A DNA stretch of 64,000 bases from JAKVKY01 sp964293585 (GTDB lineage Bacteria; Bacillota; Negativicutes; Acidaminococcales; Acidaminococcaceae): positions 1 to 64,000 of the forward strand of contig CAXYYS010000007.1 in the NCBI GenBank assembly GCA_964293585.1, read 5' to 3'. The position numbers and the translations under genes are program-made. The notes under the pieces were generated by a model, which was given only the letters and a program-made list of their open reading frames with translations, was not told the DNA's origin and searched no databases. This document shows positions 63,688 through 64,000 of the stretch, piece by piece. Each line of letters opens with the position of its first letter. The stretch's first letter is position 1.

Positions 63688-64000
63688 CTAGTTTAAAGCC
63701 TCCTTTAGCACCGCCACATTGTGCTGCATCAGGCTTTCGTAAGTAGCCCCAGCCTTAAAATCGGCGGCGCTCACATTATGAACCGCATTTAGAAGCAAAT
63801 TTTTGGCTCCCGTACTTTCTGCAATAGCCTGCGCCATCTTTTCATTGCTGAGCTCAATATGAAATACTACCGGCAGTTTATCGTGTTTAGCCTTGTCTAC
63901 TAAAAAAGCAATCGTGCCTGCATTAACTTCCGTATCTGTAGAACAGCCCGGATAAGCCGCATAATACTTTAACCCATATTCCTTGCAAAAATAGCGAAAG
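63688..64000 (-). CDS. znuA: zinc-type ABC substrate-binding protein, C-terminal part (cut by window edge)
   Basis: The last 104 residues of a ZnuA/TroA-like cluster-9 binding protein: FCKEYGLKYYAAYPGCSTDTEVNAG, VVFHIELSNEKMAQAIAESTGAKNL, and the family end GATYESLMQHNVAVLKEAL. The N terminus with signal and metal histidines lies beyond the window. Stop TAG 63690-63688 abuts the ATPase start. Confidence 0.88.
   Translation of the reverse strand, partial: FRYFCKEYGLKYYAAYPGCSTDTEVNAGTIAFLVDKAKHDKLPVVFHIELSNEKMAQAIAESTGAKNLLLNAVHNVSAADFKAGATYESLMQHNVAVLKEALN

Noticed and set aside
1..64000. CRISPR arrays, insertion sequences, prophage genes
   Set aside because: No regularly spaced repeats, transposases, integrases or phage structural genes were seen on either strand.

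Overview
The window reads as a chromosomal segment of a diderm Firmicute of the Negativicutes; the gene set fits Acidaminococcaceae, possibly a Phascolarctobacterium-like gut anaerobe, though the genus is an inference. Firmicute traits are two leucine T-box leaders, a perfect CIRCE operator, a BusR-type GntR/RCK_C regulator and strong AAGGAGG ribosome sites. Outer-membrane traits are an RND efflux pump with its periplasmic adaptor and an SbmA/YddA-like ABC exporter. No phage, transposon, CRISPR array or rRNA was seen. About 50 protein genes and one tRNA are tightly packed, and most lie on the minus strand.

Layout. 1-6.7 kb: the start of a secreted CE2-like esterase, then an operon of two large soluble hybrid PAS histidine kinases. 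6.9-12.9 kb: tRNA-Arg(CCU) directly behind a small gene, then ppk translationally coupled to a degenerate Ppx/GppA-HD protein, with an intact Ppx/GppA-HD gene divergent from it. 13-17.2 kb: a polar amino-acid ABC transporter (binding protein, permease, ATPase) followed by a DUF4127 protein. 17.4-24.6 kb: a purine operon purE-purF-purM-purN-purH(cyclohydrolase domain only)-purD-guaB behind one strong promoter. 24.7-28.2 kb: a lipoprotein amidase, a family-4 uracil-DNA glycosylase with a DUF1847 protein, and two small secreted proteins. 28.3-33 kb: T-box-controlled leuA, a tandem HD-GYP gene broken by an in-frame TAA, and an APC permease.

33-47 kb: a CNNM/CorC-like protein, a P-type Ca2+-ATPase, a YbjN-like small protein, a secreted Ntn hydrolase of the choloylglycine family, a YddA-like ABC exporter, an RND pump with adaptor, and a secreted DUF3298-like protein. 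47-51.2 kb: an OpuC-type osmolyte transporter behind a BusR-like (probably c-di-AMP sensing) repressor whose own promoter carries a bipartite inverted repeat. 51.3-57 kb: a C39-like peptidase, a CCA-adding-type nucleotidyltransferase, a small lipoprotein and a MoxR-VWA pair. 57-60.3 kb: leuCDB under a second leucine T-box. 60.4-64 kb: an FMN reductase, a gene-free stretch with a 129-nt structured inverted repeat plus orphan NrdR-like and CIRCE operators, and a zinc-type ABC operon (znuA-znuC-znuB-lipoprotein) that runs off the window.

The strongest leads are the orphan NrdR/CIRCE region at 61.38-61.48 kb with the neighbouring 129-nt element, the BusR-OpuC locus, the nonsense-interrupted HD-GYP gene, the split PurH, the degenerate Ppx coupled to Ppk, and the MoxR-VWA pair of unknown client.
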